From CALBPI01 sp039815365 (lineage in GTDB: Bacteria > Pseudomonadota > Gammaproteobacteria > Steroidobacterales > Woeseiaceae): DNA of 49,460 bases. The stretch spans positions 1-49,460 of the forward strand of contig JBCBZK010000007.1 in assembly GCA_039815365.1 (NCBI GenBank), read 5' to 3'. This document shows, in pieces, positions 24,026 through 33,430 of this stretch; within the stretch, counting starts at the first letter, position 1; each line of letters opens with the position of its first letter. A program made the position numbers and the translations under genes. Below the pieces are notes generated by a model. It was not told the DNA's origin and did no database searches. It saw only the letters and a list, made by a program, of their open reading frames with translations.

Positions 24026-24859
24026 CTAAGCAGACTTCTGATGTACGTGGACATCGCGTTGCGGATAAGGGATCGAAATACCGTCGGCGTCCAGGCGATC
24101 TTTGATAGCCCGCGTGATGGCGAATCGCACGGGCCAATAGTCGCTGGTTTTGACCCACGGTCGGACGACAAAATTGACGCTTGAGTCAGCGAGTTCGGAG
24201 ACAGCGACCGTTGGTGCTGGCTCGCTCATGATTCTGTCGTCCGCCGCAATCACGTCGCGTAACGCCTGTTCGGCCTTCTTGAGGTCGTCGTCATAGCCAA
24301 CGCCAATCACAAGATCGATTCGCCGCGTCGGTTGCGTTGAGTAGTTAGTAATGGCGCTTGAGGTAATCGCCGAATTAGGAACGATGACGCGACGATTATC
24401 AGGTGTCATCAGAATGGTATTGAAAATTGAGACTTCCTGAACGCTGCCGGAGACGCCGCCAGCCTCGACGTAGTCACCCTCGTGGTAGGGACGGAAGATA
24501 ATGATCAATACGCCTGATGCAAAATTGGACAGTGAGCCTTGCAACGCAAGACCAACAGCAAGACCGGCAGCACCCAGCACGGCGATGACCGACGTCATTT
24601 CGAAGCCAAGCTTTGTCAGTGCAGCCAGAATTACAAAGATGTTCAGCAGCGTGCGTACGATGTTGGAGACAAAACGCTCCAGCAGCGGATCAAAGTCAAC
24701 GCGATCCATGAGCGACCGCACGCCACGCATGATGATACTGACGATCACGCGTCCGACGATGAAGATGCCGATCGCGGCGAGCAGGTTCAGCCCGAACGTG
24801 ACGCCTGTGGTTGTCAGAGTTTCTTTGAGTTGGTCAAGATCGATCGATAAACCGTCCAT
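24026..24859 (-). CDS. mscS: Small-conductance mechanosensitive channel, MscS family
   Basis: A 277-residue channel. Three N-terminal membrane helices (about 18-40, 60-85, 90-125) end in the pore-lining helix with the Gly/Ala pattern VLGAAGLAVGLALQGSLSNF. The beta domain follows with FRPYHEGDYVEAGGVSG and VPNSAITSSAITNYS. The cytoplasmic alpha/beta domain has VGVGYDDDLKKAEQAL and ends with DGISIPYPQRDVHV. Length matches E. coli MscS. It releases solutes on hypo-osmotic shock. It lies 61 nt downstream of the DMT exporter gene and 15 nt before the glutaredoxin-like/DUF3429 gene. Confidence 0.96.
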   Translation of the reverse strand: MDGLSIDLDQLKETLTTTGVTFGLNLLAAIGIFIVGRVIVSIIMRGVRSLMDRVDFDPLLERFVSNIVRTLLNIFVILAALTKLGFEMTSVIAVLGAAGLAVGLALQGSLSNFASGVLIIIFRPYHEGDYVEAGGVSGSVQEVSIFNTILMTPDNRRVIVPNSAITSSAITNYSTQPTRRIDLVIGVGYDDDLKKAEQALRDVIAADDRIMSEPAPTVAVSELADSSVNFVVRPWVKTSDYWPVRFAITRAIKDRLDADGISIPYPQRDVHVHQKSA

Positions 24860-24920
24860 TGCCGCGCCCTCGTTGTCAGGTAATAGTCAGCACGCGATTC
24901 TATAGGTTTACATCGACGTA

Positions 24921-25820
24921 TCAAGACGTGCGTGACACAGGTGCCGGACTTGCTTTGGCCGTCAGCGCCATCGCATTGCCCGTCAGCGCGATCACGAGGC
25001 CAAGAACGGCAAGCGCGCTCCATTGGTAGTCCTCGAAGACGGTCGAAATCAGCAGCGCGACGACCGGTAGCATGACGGTCGTATAAGCGGATTTTGTCGC
25101 ACCGATGCGCTCCATCAGTTTCAGATACAGGCCGAAAGCCAGAGCCGTGCCGGGAATCGCGAGAAACAGCAATGAGGCGATGTAATCGAATTGCCAATCC
25201 ATGACAAAAGGCTTAGCGGTGGCGAGCGCGAATACGGCAGAGCACGCAGCCCCGAATGCCATGCCGGTCATGTTGACGGCAACGACGGGCAACGCGCGGC
25301 GGGTGTTGACGAGCGCGGCCATATTGCCGAGCGACGCCATGTAGGCGCCGATGAGTACGAGTGCGAACCCTTTCACGGCGTCGTCGCTCATCGACAAGGC
25401 GCTGATCTCCGGCCAGAACATCATCGCAACCCCGACCAGCGACAGGCTGCCGGCTATAATTGTGGTTGCGGCGATGCGTGTGCCAAAGAACAAGCGCTCG
25501 TTCAGCGCATTCATAATGACAAGACTGGTGAACAGAACGGCAACCAGTCCACTCGCGATAAAAGCAGTACCGTGGTAGACGAAATAGTAGTTTGCACTGA
25601 ACATGAACACGCCTTGCAGTGCGACCGAGGGCAGTTGTTTGAGGGGGATCTTGATGCGCCTGCGTTGCGCCAAGGCGAACATCGCCAGCGCGACTGCTGC
25701 AATTGAAAAACGGTAGACAAGCGACACTTCCTGCGGCACCACGCCTAGTTGATACTTGATCATGATCCAGGTCGAGCCCCAGATCAGGACAGTAAGCGCG
25801 TAAATGACAGCAGTTGGCAA
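24921..25820 (-). CDS. EamA/DMT-family transporter
   Basis: A 299-residue inner-membrane protein with about ten hydrophobic helices in two EamA repeats (first WGSTWIMIKYQLG, second FLAIPGTALAFGLYLKLMERIGATKS). Such carriers export amino acids, nucleosides or small metabolites; the substrate is not evident. The start is an unusual TTG at 25820, two bases after the TAG stop of the beta-propeller gene. No ATG lies near enough to keep the first helix intact, and close coupling makes the TTG plausible. It is the last gene of the tetR-propeller-exporter unit on the minus strand. Confidence 0.9.
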   Translation of the reverse strand: MPTAVIYALTVLIWGSTWIMIKYQLGVVPQEVSLVYRFSIAAVALAMFALAQRRRIKIPLKQLPSVALQGVFMFSANYYFVYHGTAFIASGLVAVLFTSLVIMNALNERLFFGTRIAATTIIAGSLSLVGVAMMFWPEISALSMSDDAVKGFALVLIGAYMASLGNMAALVNTRRALPVVAVNMTGMAFGAACSAVFALATAKPFVMDWQFDYIASLLFLAIPGTALAFGLYLKLMERIGATKSAYTTVMLPVVALLISTVFEDYQWSALAVLGLVIALTGNAMALTAKASPAPVSRTS

Positions 25821-25822
25821 AT

Positions 25823-26947
25823 CTATGGCTCGGTGGTGGGCTCCTGCGTCAGCGGGATGCGAAAGATGTGGTAGGGCGCATTGTCGGCAATAGCACTGTC
25901 CGATTGCAACAAGTAAAGCGGCAGCGCGCTATCGGCGACATACAGGTTGTTCGCCGCATCCAGCGCCACAGAATCCGGCCACCGTATGCGTGGTGAGCGT
26001 AGCACCGTCTGCAGGCGTCGTCGCGGATCGATACGCGTGATCGAGTGGTGTTCGACATCGGTGACGTAGATGTTGCCGGCGGCATCTGTGGTCACGCCGT
26101 CGCTAAGCGGTTTATCGCCGAAGCGCTCAACCCGTTTCGCTAACTGATTGGGATGCACCGTGGCGTCTGCGGCGGCAGCGGCGGGGACGCGGTACAGCCC
26201 GTCATTGGACATTGCCGCGAGGTAGAGCCATTCGCCATCCTGACTCAAAGCCAGGCCATCAAGCCCCGGCATCAGGCTGAACAGCCCTCCGAGAAAGACC
26301 ATGCGCCGGTAGCTGTTGTTGATTCGGTAATCTTGTGATGACGTTGCGACGACGCCTTCGAGCACCCGTCTCGCCGCAGACGTCGTTGTGTCGTAAACAA
26401 TCAGCGCGGGCTTTCGTCGAATGATGCTGACATCGGCAATGAACACCGTTTGACCATCATCGCTGACCGCAAGGTCTTGAAGCATTGACCCGGTCGGCGC
26501 GATGTCCTGCGAGAATGTGTGGTCGTGCACAATATCGCCGTTCGCAAGATCGATGGCGAGGAGCCGTGCCCCTTGTGTCGCATGGTTACCGTGATCAATG
26601 ACCCAAAGGCGATTGAACGCGTCCAGCGTCAGTCCGAGCGGGGTGTTGAAGATGTTCTGCTGGCTCGCGCCATCGGGGAAGGGTAGTGCGATGCCATCAA
26701 CAATGCGCAGTAATTTATTGCCCGCCGGTTTGGCGTCCGGGTGGATCGTGAAGAACAGTGTTCCGTCCGCCGCACTGGCGACGTTGCCGATGGGTAGCTC
26801 GCTGCTGAATGCGATGTCGAGTTGATCAGGTTGCAGTAGTGGGGCCGTATTGACGTCGATGTAACTCACGCCGCCCCCATAGATGAGTCTGATCGCCAGC
26901 AGCAATACTGCGAACACCGCGGCGAAACCCAGCAACACCCGCGTCAT
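25823..26947 (-). CDS. SMP-30/gluconolactonase/strictosidine-synthase-like beta-propeller protein
   Basis: A 374-residue protein. An N-terminal hydrophobic segment (VLLGFAAVFAVLLLAIRLIYGG) acts as signal or anchor, so the propeller is periplasmic or membrane-bound. Blades are recognisable by repeated NPLG/DxxG elements: LTLDAFNRLWVIDHG, LQDLAVSDDGQTVFIADV, GLALSQDGEWLYLAAMS, VTTDAAGNIYVTDVEHHS and VALDAANNLYVADS. Catalysis (lactonase or other) is not shown by clear active-site motifs. The start codon comes one base after the tetR stop, and the TTG of the transporter follows two bases after its own stop, so all three are one transcript. Confidence 0.85.
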   Translation of the reverse strand: MTRVLLGFAAVFAVLLLAIRLIYGGGVSYIDVNTAPLLQPDQLDIAFSSELPIGNVASAADGTLFFTIHPDAKPAGNKLLRIVDGIALPFPDGASQQNIFNTPLGLTLDAFNRLWVIDHGNHATQGARLLAIDLANGDIVHDHTFSQDIAPTGSMLQDLAVSDDGQTVFIADVSIIRRKPALIVYDTTTSAARRVLEGVVATSSQDYRINNSYRRMVFLGGLFSLMPGLDGLALSQDGEWLYLAAMSNDGLYRVPAAAAADATVHPNQLAKRVERFGDKPLSDGVTTDAAGNIYVTDVEHHSITRIDPRRRLQTVLRSPRIRWPDSVALDAANNLYVADSALPLYLLQSDSAIADNAPYHIFRIPLTQEPTTEP

Positions 26948-26948
26948 C

Positions 26949-27641
26949 TTAGTGCTCGCTCAATGGGGCGTCGTGCAGCCGCAAGAGTTGATCGACGCAG
27001 CGATCAACGTGTCGTTGTTTCTCGTGGTCGCTCAGCGGTTGCATGTGATTCATCAGTAGCCGTTTGACGAACCGCGACTCAATAAGACAAGTGAAGTCTT
27101 CGGCGGCCTGGTCAGGGTCGACGATATTACTGTGACCTGCGCCTGTGTTGTTGCGTAGGAACGTCGCAATCCCGTTCAGCAGCTCCTCTGGCCCGGTTTC
27201 CCAAAACATGGTCGCAAGTCTTGGGAACGTCGGTGTTTCCGCGATCAGCAAGCGATGCACCGCAACCACTTGCTCGTCGAACAGCAAGTTGAGATAGCGG
27301 TGACCGATATTGATCAGCGTGGCTCGTAACGGTTGGTTTGCATCGGTTTGCGCCACCTCAAGCTCGTAGGTGCGCATCTTGTCGATGATGCACTGGCGAA
27401 ACAGCTCTTCCTTGCTTGAGAAATGTGAGTAGACGGTTTGCTTGGAGACACCGGCGCGACTGGCGATCGCGTCCATTGACGTTCTCTCGTAACCGATACT
27501 CATAAACAAACATGCTGCCGCCGACATAATGGCTGCATGCTTGCTGTCGCTCTTCGGTCGACCGAGCTTGGGTGCTATTGAATCTGTAGTTTTCAAACTG
27601 TACAGTTCCGTATTGTTATTTTTTGGTAGACTATTGAACAT
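26949..27641 (-). CDS. TetR/AcrR family regulator (AefR-like), probable RND pump repressor
   Basis: From ATG 27641 the protein has 230 residues. The HTH (about residues 35-80) is AAIMSAAACLFMSIGYERTS, MDAIASRAGVSKQTVYSHFSSKEELF. The C-terminal ligand domain resembles AefR-type TetR proteins. The start is uncertain. ATG 27641 would be nearly leaderless behind the promoter at 27645-27673, whereas TTG 27596, 15 codons later, has GGAA upstream and still keeps the whole HTH. It is divergent from the RND operon and heads its own three-gene operon, which suggests control of both. Confidence 0.9.
   Translation of the reverse strand: MFNSLPKNNNTELYSLKTTDSIAPKLGRPKSDSKHAAIMSAAACLFMSIGYERTSMDAIASRAGVSKQTVYSHFSSKEELFRQCIIDKMRTYELEVAQTDANQPLRATLINIGHRYLNLLFDEQVVAVHRLLIAETPTFPRLATMFWETGPEELLNGIATFLRNNTGAGHSNIVDPDQAAEDFTCLIESRFVKRLLMNHMQPLSDHEKQRHVDRCVDQLLRLHDAPLSEH
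27596..27607. promoter_or_regulatory. 12-bp palindrome, candidate TetR operator
   Basis: AACTGTACAGTT is a perfect palindrome between the divergent tetR and RND genes. It overlaps the alternative tetR start codon TTG (27596-27594) and lies about 45 bp downstream of the tetR -10 box. TetR-family operators are usually palindromes in such gaps, but this one is short. Confidence 0.4.
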
Positions 27642-27644
27642 GCC

Positions 27645-27673
27645 AATATAGCATTCTCGCTGGCTGTCGTCAG
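27645..27673 (-). promoter_or_regulatory. Candidate tetR promoter
   Basis: Read on the minus strand, CTGACG (27673-27668, 4 of 6) and TATATT (27650-27645, 5 of 6) are separated by 17 bp. Transcription would begin close to 27638-27641, on or next to the first ATG of tetR, which makes a leaderless or shorter protein likely. Confidence 0.45.
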
Positions 27674-27717
27674 TGAGCCAACGCATTCTAAAAGCATCTG
27701 TTTTTAAAGGAAATATC

Positions 27718-28884
27718 ATGCGCAGCGCTAACAGGATCACAGTGCTGGTCACGTCTGTCGCCCTATTTGTCGGTACCCTTGCGGGTTGCGGCGATACCGC
27801 AACGTCCGCGCAAATCTCCCCGAATGCGCTATTGGTGACACCGTATACGGTAGCGTCTGCCGATGCCTACGACGCGGTGCAGCGTTACAGTGGTCAGGTG
27901 CAAGCCGCGCGCGAGTCTCGCCTGGGTTTCGAGCTGGGTGGCGAGCTTGCCAGCGTGTTGGTGGACGAAGGTGACAGCGTGGACGCAGGCGCCGTGTTGG
28001 CGCGTCTCGATACGGCGCGATTGACCGCGGTGCGCAGTCAAGCCGCCGCCGCCGTCGATGAGGCGCGCTCAAAAGTTGAGCTAGCAGATTCAACGTTGGC
28101 CAGACTCACGCGCGCTCAGTCTTTTGATGGTGTTTCCTCTCAGGAAGTGGACGTTGCACAGGATCAACTGGCAGCCAGCCAAACCGCATTGGCCGCTGCG
28201 CAAAGCCGCTTGACGCAAGTCGACATTGACGTGAGGAAATCGTCGCTGCGCGCGCCCTATGCCGGATCGGTCATCGCGCGCCATGTGGATGAGGGGCAGA
28301 TCGTTGCCGCGGGTCAGGCAGTCCTCGAGTTTCAGGAGTCAGCGGCACTCGAAGTACGCTTGTCTGTTACCGGCGAAGCATTGGATTCGATGACACCAGG
28401 GCGTCAGGTCACGCTGGTGATTGGCGATCAGCCGGTTGCGGCGACGGTCTCGGCCGCCATTGCGCGTCGGAATCTGCGCACCCGCGCCGTCGAGGTCATC
28501 CTCGCCATTGATGAGGGTGCGCCGGCACGCGTGGGCGATATCGCTCAGCTGGAGTTCTCCCGTGAAGTGGTGCAGAGCGGTTACTGGGTGCCGCTGAGCG
28601 CGCTCACAGAAGGTGCGCGTGGCGTCTGGAATGTCCTTGCAATCATGCCCGCAGAAAGCCGTGTCAGCGACGCTGATCAACGCGCTACTGGCGCCACACA
28701 TGCGCTGGCAAACAGACCGGTAGAGCTGCTCTACCACGATGAGCAGCGCGTGTTTGTGCGCGGGGCTATCGAGGCAGGGGATGTCATTGTCGCCGATGGC
28801 TTGCAGCGTGTCGTGCCGGGTCAGGGCGTACGCGTTGAGACAGGTGCGCCAACAGCAGAAATCGTCTCCGGTCCGTCGCCATGA
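27718..28884 (+). CDS. RND efflux periplasmic adaptor (membrane fusion protein), lipoprotein
   Basis: A 388-residue MexA/AcrA-type adaptor. ATG at 27718 follows AAAGGA at good spacing. The signal peptide ends in lipobox LAGC (Cys24). The biotinyl-lipoyl half-motif GFELGGELASVLVDEGDSVDAGAVLARLD (cited by ends, about 65-95) is followed by a helical hairpin (about 100-165) and the second lipoyl half SSLRAPYAGSVIARHVDEGQ. A beta-barrel domain and a membrane-proximal domain ending with VIVADGLQRVVPGQGVRVE follow. It links the inner-membrane pump to the outer-membrane factor. Its stop overlaps the ATG of the pump gene (ATGA at 28881-28884). Confidence 0.95.
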   Translation: MRSANRITVLVTSVALFVGTLAGCGDTATSAQISPNALLVTPYTVASADAYDAVQRYSGQVQAARESRLGFELGGELASVLVDEGDSVDAGAVLARLDTARLTAVRSQAAAAVDEARSKVELADSTLARLTRAQSFDGVSSQEVDVAQDQLAASQTALAAAQSRLTQVDIDVRKSSLRAPYAGSVIARHVDEGQIVAAGQAVLEFQESAALEVRLSVTGEALDSMTPGRQVTLVIGDQPVAATVSAAIARRNLRTRAVEVILAIDEGAPARVGDIAQLEFSREVVQSGYWVPLSALTEGARGVWNVLAIMPAESRVSDADQRATGATHALANRPVELLYHDEQRVFVRGAIEAGDVIVADGLQRVVPGQGVRVETGAPTAEIVSGPSP

Positions 28885-31800
28885 TTGAACAACGTGAATC
28901 TTCCGGCATAGCGGCACTTGCCGAGCGACTTTATAGCAACAAGTATTTGTTGTGGCTCACGATCCTGATTGTGTTGATGGCCGGTGCTTCATCGCTGAGC
29001 AACCTGCCGCGTATTGAAGACCCGCGGATCACCAATCGTTACCCGAACGTGACTACGATCGTCCCGGGTGCCAGCGCAGAACGCGTTGAGACACTGGTAA
29101 CCGAAAAGCTCGAAGACGCACTGGACGAGCTCTCCGAGATCAAAAAGATCCGTTCGACCTCACGCAATGGTATTTCTGTGCTCGCGATAGAGTTGCAGGA
29201 TCGGGTCGGGCCGGGCGAAAACGAACAGGTGTTTTCAAAGATCCGAGATCGATTGAGCGATGTCGCGCCGAATCTTCTTGCCGGCACACTCGAACCGCAG
29301 CTCGACGACAAGAACGAGGCGATTGCATTCAGTGTGGTCGTGGCGTTGCGCTGGACGCGCGACGATGCGGCACCGATGGGGTTGATGTACCGCTTGTCAG
29401 AGCAACTCGCGGATGAGTTACGCAGCATTGCGGGCACCGAAATCGTGCGCTACTACGGTGCGCCCGAAGAAGAAATCGCCGTTACGATTGATCCTGATGA
29501 GCTCGCTCAGATGGGTTTGTCGGTGGGGCAGGTGGCGCGGCTGATTGGCGGTGGTGACCCGAAACAACCGGCGGGCGCCATGCGCAACGCGACGCGCAAT
29601 TTGTTTGTCGAGGTCGATGGCGAGTTCGACTCGGTCCAAGCGGTTGCCGGGACGGCGTTGGTAACCAATGACAGTGGCGGCGTGGTTCGGCTCGGTGATA
29701 TTGCCGATATCTCGAAAAGCTGGCAGGACCCACCATCCCAGATTGCGTACTCGAACGGTGCGCGCAGCATTTTCCTGGGTGTACGCACCGAGGAAGCGAT
29801 TCGTCTGGATCGTTGGGCGGTCGTCGCGCGTGAAAAAATCGCTGCGTTCAACGCAACGTTAGGTGGTGGTCTCGAAGCGAACATGACATTCGACCAGAGC
29901 ACCTACACCGAGGCGCGATTGTCGAGTCTTGGCGGCAATCTGTTCGCCGGAGCGTTAGTCGTTATGCTCGTCGTATTCGTCGGTATGGGATGGCGCGCTG
30001 CCCTGATTGTGGGCTCCGCATTGCCGCTATCCTCGTCGATCGCGATTTTTGGCTTGGGACCCGCTGGCCAGCAATTACATCAGATGAGTATTTTTGGCAT
30101 GTTGGTCGCTATCGGATTGCTCATTGATGCCGCAATCGTGATGACCGACGAGGTCAAGAAACACCTCGATAAAGGTGCCGAGCGCGTGGTCGCGTTGCGC
30201 CGCGCGGTGACACACTTATTTGTGCCGCTATTAGCCTCAACACTCACCACGATCCTCGGCTTCATGCCGGTGTTCCTGCTGTCCGGCGCGATCGGCGACT
30301 TTGTCGGTCCGATTGCGATCTCTGTCGTGCTGGCGTTGACGGCCTCGTTCTTTTTGGCGATATCCGTTGTTCCGGCGTTGTCGGCCTTGTTCATCCGGCG
30401 TTGCGAGCCTGGTCAGCGACGTCACTGGTGGACCGATGGCGCCAGCAGTCAACGCATGAGCGAGCGTTATCGCGGCTTGTTGCACCGTTGCTTGCAACGA
30501 CCGCTCGTCACAATTGCCGCCTGTTTGATTCTGCCAATTGCCGGCTTTGTATTAGCGGGCACGTTAGGCCAGGAATTCTTCCCGACTGCCGATCGGGATC
30601 AATTCGAAGTGCAAGTCTGGATGCCGCCCGGCACGGCCATTGATGCCACAGCGCAAGTGACGCGGCGCATTGATGCACGTTTGGCCGACGAGGTTGGCAT
30701 TACCGACATTCATTGGATGATCGGTCACAGCTTCCCGACCGTTTACTATAATCGGGTGATGCGCAAGCGCGGCGATGCAGCGTACGCGCAGGCCGTCGTG
30801 TTCACCGGTACGATTGCTGAGGCAAACGATCTTGCCGGTGTGCTGGCCATTGAGTTGCCGAACGAATTCCCCGAAGCGCGGATTGTGGTTGCGCGCTATT
30901 CGCAAGGGCCGCCGGTAGATGCGCCGGTGGGGTTACGCATCGAAGGTCCGGACACCGGTGTGTTAATTGGCCTTGGTGAAGAGGCTCGACGCATCATGCA
31001 TACCATCCCGGATATCACGCAAACGTACGCGACGATTACCGGTGGCGAGCCTAAGCTATCGTTTGTTGCCGACCCTGTCGCCGTGCGCCAGACTGGCTTA
31101 AGCTTGTCGGACGTCGCGCTGCAAATGCAAGCGAGCCTTGAGGGCACCACAGGCGGTGCCGTCCGCGAAGGGCGCAGCGAATTACCGGTGCGTATTCGCT
31201 ATCCGAGTGACGCACGCGACGGTATTGTCGCCGTCGAATCCACGAAATTGATTGCGAACGGCAACACCGTTAGTGCACTGAACGTCGGTGCCTTTGAGTT
31301 GCTTCCGGAGTCTGGCAGCATCACTCGCGAAAATACCGTTCGTGCCAATAAAGTGTTTGCGTTTATCCGTCGCGGCGCACTGGCGGTTGATGTTTCTAAC
31401 GACGTACAGGCAGCGCTGGAAGCACGAAATTTTCAATTGCCTAGCGGTTACAGCTTGTTCCTTGAGGGTGACAGCAATGAGCAGGCAAACGCCATCGGCA
31501 GCTTGACGACGTATTTGCCTATTTTGCTGCTGCTGATGATCGGCACGATCGTACTGTCCTTTCGCAGTATCCGGCTTGCCAGTGTCATCGCAGTTGTTGC
31601 GTTCCTGTCAGTGGGTCTTGGCATGTTGGGTTTATGGTTAGGTGGCTACGCGCGCGGCTTTAATGCTGTGATCGGCGTGGCTGGACTGATTGGCGTGGCG
31701 ATCAACGGCACCATTGTTGTGTTAGCGGCGATTCGCTCTGACGAGAACAGTTGCAAAGGTGGCCTGGAGGCAATCGTCGGACAAACCATGGGCGCCACGC

Positions 31801-32024
31801 GGCACATCGTTTCAACTGTGTTCACAACGGTCGGCGGGTTCGTGCCGCTGATTTTCTTCAGCGGTGGTGATTTCTGGCCACCATTGGCGGTGGTGATTGC
31901 CGGTGGCGTTGGATTCTCGATCACGCTGTCGTTGTTTTTCACGCCCGCGATGTACGTGATGTTGTGTCGTTTAGCACGGCGCACGGGGCGACCTTTGTAT
32001 GCTACGACGGAGTTTGCAACATGA
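28881..32024 (+). CDS. RND efflux pump permease (AcrB/MexB superfamily)
   Basis: A 1047-residue inner-membrane proton-driven exporter with the twelve-helix plan: helix 1 at about 15-35, a large periplasmic loop, helices 2-6 at about 340-500 and the second half mirrored at about 545 and 870-1030. NLPRIEDPRITNRYPNVTTIVPGAS matches the early porter domain (given by its ends, about 34-60). The conserved TM4 acidic region is GLLIDAAIVMTDEVKKHL. VAINGTIVVLAAI and TTVGGFVPLIFF lie in the second half. RIEDPRI and the FPEARI/RYSQGPPVDAPVGLRI pattern suggest the subgroup near MexF/TriC-like or uncharacterised pumps; the substrate is unknown. It overlaps the genes on both sides by four bases. Confidence 0.96.
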   Translation: MIEQRESSGIAALAERLYSNKYLLWLTILIVLMAGASSLSNLPRIEDPRITNRYPNVTTIVPGASAERVETLVTEKLEDALDELSEIKKIRSTSRNGISVLAIELQDRVGPGENEQVFSKIRDRLSDVAPNLLAGTLEPQLDDKNEAIAFSVVVALRWTRDDAAPMGLMYRLSEQLADELRSIAGTEIVRYYGAPEEEIAVTIDPDELAQMGLSVGQVARLIGGGDPKQPAGAMRNATRNLFVEVDGEFDSVQAVAGTALVTNDSGGVVRLGDIADISKSWQDPPSQIAYSNGARSIFLGVRTEEAIRLDRWAVVAREKIAAFNATLGGGLEANMTFDQSTYTEARLSSLGGNLFAGALVVMLVVFVGMGWRAALIVGSALPLSSSIAIFGLGPAGQQLHQMSIFGMLVAIGLLIDAAIVMTDEVKKHLDKGAERVVALRRAVTHLFVPLLASTLTTILGFMPVFLLSGAIGDFVGPIAISVVLALTASFFLAISVVPALSALFIRRCEPGQRRHWWTDGASSQRMSERYRGLLHRCLQRPLVTIAACLILPIAGFVLAGTLGQEFFPTADRDQFEVQVWMPPGTAIDATAQVTRRIDARLADEVGITDIHWMIGHSFPTVYYNRVMRKRGDAAYAQAVVFTGTIAEANDLAGVLAIELPNEFPEARIVVARYSQGPPVDAPVGLRIEGPDTGVLIGLGEEARRIMHTIPDITQTYATITGGEPKLSFVADPVAVRQTGLSLSDVALQMQASLEGTTGGAVREGRSELPVRIRYPSDARDGIVAVESTKLIANGNTVSALNVGAFELLPESGSITRENTVRANKVFAFIRRGALAVDVSNDVQAALEARNFQLPSGYSLFLEGDSNEQANAIGSLTTYLPILLLLMIGTIVLSFRSIRLASVIAVVAFLSVGLGMLGLWLGGYARGFNAVIGVAGLIGVAINGTIVVLAAIRSDENSCKGGLEAIVGQTMGATRHIVSTVFTTVGGFVPLIFFSGGDFWPPLAVVIAGGVGFSITLSLFFTPAMYVMLCRLARRTGRPLYATTEFAT

Positions 32025-33430
32025 GGCTGTCGATCGTGATCGCCTGCAGTGCCGTGCTCACAGGGTGTGTGCTCGGGCACGACCCTCAGTCGCCCGATGT
32101 TGCAGAGGACTTTGAATGGCAAGTCAGCACAGACGCCACTGATGCGGCAGTCGATCAATGGTGGACGGGTTTCGCTGACCGTCAGCTGGACCAGTTAGTG
32201 CAAAAAGCGTTGGCCAACAATCGTGATCTGCGCCAGGCGCAATGGCGGGTTGCCGAGGCGCGAGCGGCGGCCGCGTCGGCGAACGGTGCACGATTGCCGA
32301 CGCTGGCGCTTGATGCCCGTTACACGCGTTTTGAGCAAAGCATTGAATCACCGCAAGCAGCTGGCCCGCTCATCGAGGCAGGTATCGTGCCGCGCGACGG
32401 CGAATTCTATACCACGAGCTTACTGGCCAGCTGGGAGCTCGACATCTTCGGGCGTCTGCGACGGCAGGCGCAAGCGTCACGCTCGCGCGCATTGGCAGCC
32501 ACTGCTGGCGCAGATGCTACGGCTTTGCAGGTCATTGCAGAGACTGTCAGCGCCTACAACGACTGGACGAGCTTTGCGTTACGCAAGCAAGTGGCAGAGC
32601 AGAACGTGGCACTGCAGACGAAGACGCTTGATATCGTGCGTGGCAAAGTGCGTGTGGGACTTGCGCGGCGTGTCGATGAAGTACGTGCGCTCGCCAATCT
32701 GGAGCAGTTAGCCGCGCAAGTGCCGCTGCTTGAGGCTGAACGCACCGCAGCGGCGCGTCGCTTGTCCGTGTTACTCGGTGAGCTACCTGGCGTTACCCGT
32801 TTGCGCTTGCCGGAGAACGTCATGAGCGTGCCTTCGGCGATCACCGTTGGCTTGCCGGCGGCGATGTTGCGCCGCCGCCCTGATGTGCAAGTTGCAGAGT
32901 TTGAGTTAGCCGCGGCGAGCGCAACCACCAGCGCGGCCGTCGCTGCATTTTTTCCGACGCTTGCGTTGAATGCCAGCGGCGGCTTTGAAGCTGAACGCAC
33001 GAGCGATCTTGCGAGCGGGCCTGCCCGCGTCGTTGGCATCGTACCGTTCGTACGCTGGCCTGTGTTTCAGGGTGGACGTTTGCGCGCGCAACTGAACGCG
33101 GCAAAAGCGCGCGAGAAACAGGCGCTGGCGAGATATGAGCAGGCGGTGTTGCTTGCGATTGCGGATACCGAAACAGCCATCGCCGGTTACGCTGCTGCGC
33201 GCGCTTCCGTCATGCACGTGTTGCGTGCGCAAGGCGCTGCGGCGGAGGCTGAGCTGCTTGCGCGGCGATTGTATGACGAAGGACTGACCGATTTTCTGAC
33301 ATTGCTGGATGCACAGAGACAGCTCGCGCAAACCGATGACAACCTCATTGCAACGCGTGCATCACTTGTACTTGCGGCGACACGGCTGTACAAATCTCTC
33401 GGAGGCAGCTGGACGCAAAGCGAGCAATAG
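32021..33430 (+). CDS. RND efflux outer-membrane factor (OprM/NodT family) lipoprotein
   Basis: A 469-residue TolC-like channel protein. ATG at 32021 overlaps the pump stop (ATGA) and gives a lipobox LTGC (Cys16); the in-frame extension to 31964 is rejected. Motifs of the family are WWTGFADRQLDQLVQKALANN (given by its ends, about 46-66), LASWELDIFGRLRR (about 135-148), VRVGLARRVDEVRA, LPGVTRLRLP, MLRRRPDVQVAEFELAAA and FPTLALNASGGFE, with RLYDEGLTDFLTLLDAQRQL near the C-terminus. It completes the tripartite pump in the outer membrane. Confidence 0.95.
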   Translation: MRLSIVIACSAVLTGCVLGHDPQSPDVAEDFEWQVSTDATDAAVDQWWTGFADRQLDQLVQKALANNRDLRQAQWRVAEARAAAASANGARLPTLALDARYTRFEQSIESPQAAGPLIEAGIVPRDGEFYTTSLLASWELDIFGRLRRQAQASRSRALAATAGADATALQVIAETVSAYNDWTSFALRKQVAEQNVALQTKTLDIVRGKVRVGLARRVDEVRALANLEQLAAQVPLLEAERTAAARRLSVLLGELPGVTRLRLPENVMSVPSAITVGLPAAMLRRRPDVQVAEFELAAASATTSAAVAAFFPTLALNASGGFEAERTSDLASGPARVVGIVPFVRWPVFQGGRLRAQLNAAKAREKQALARYEQAVLLAIADTETAIAGYAAARASVMHVLRAQGAAAEAELLARRLYDEGLTDFLTLLDAQRQLAQTDDNLIATRASLVLAATRLYKSLGGSWTQSEQ

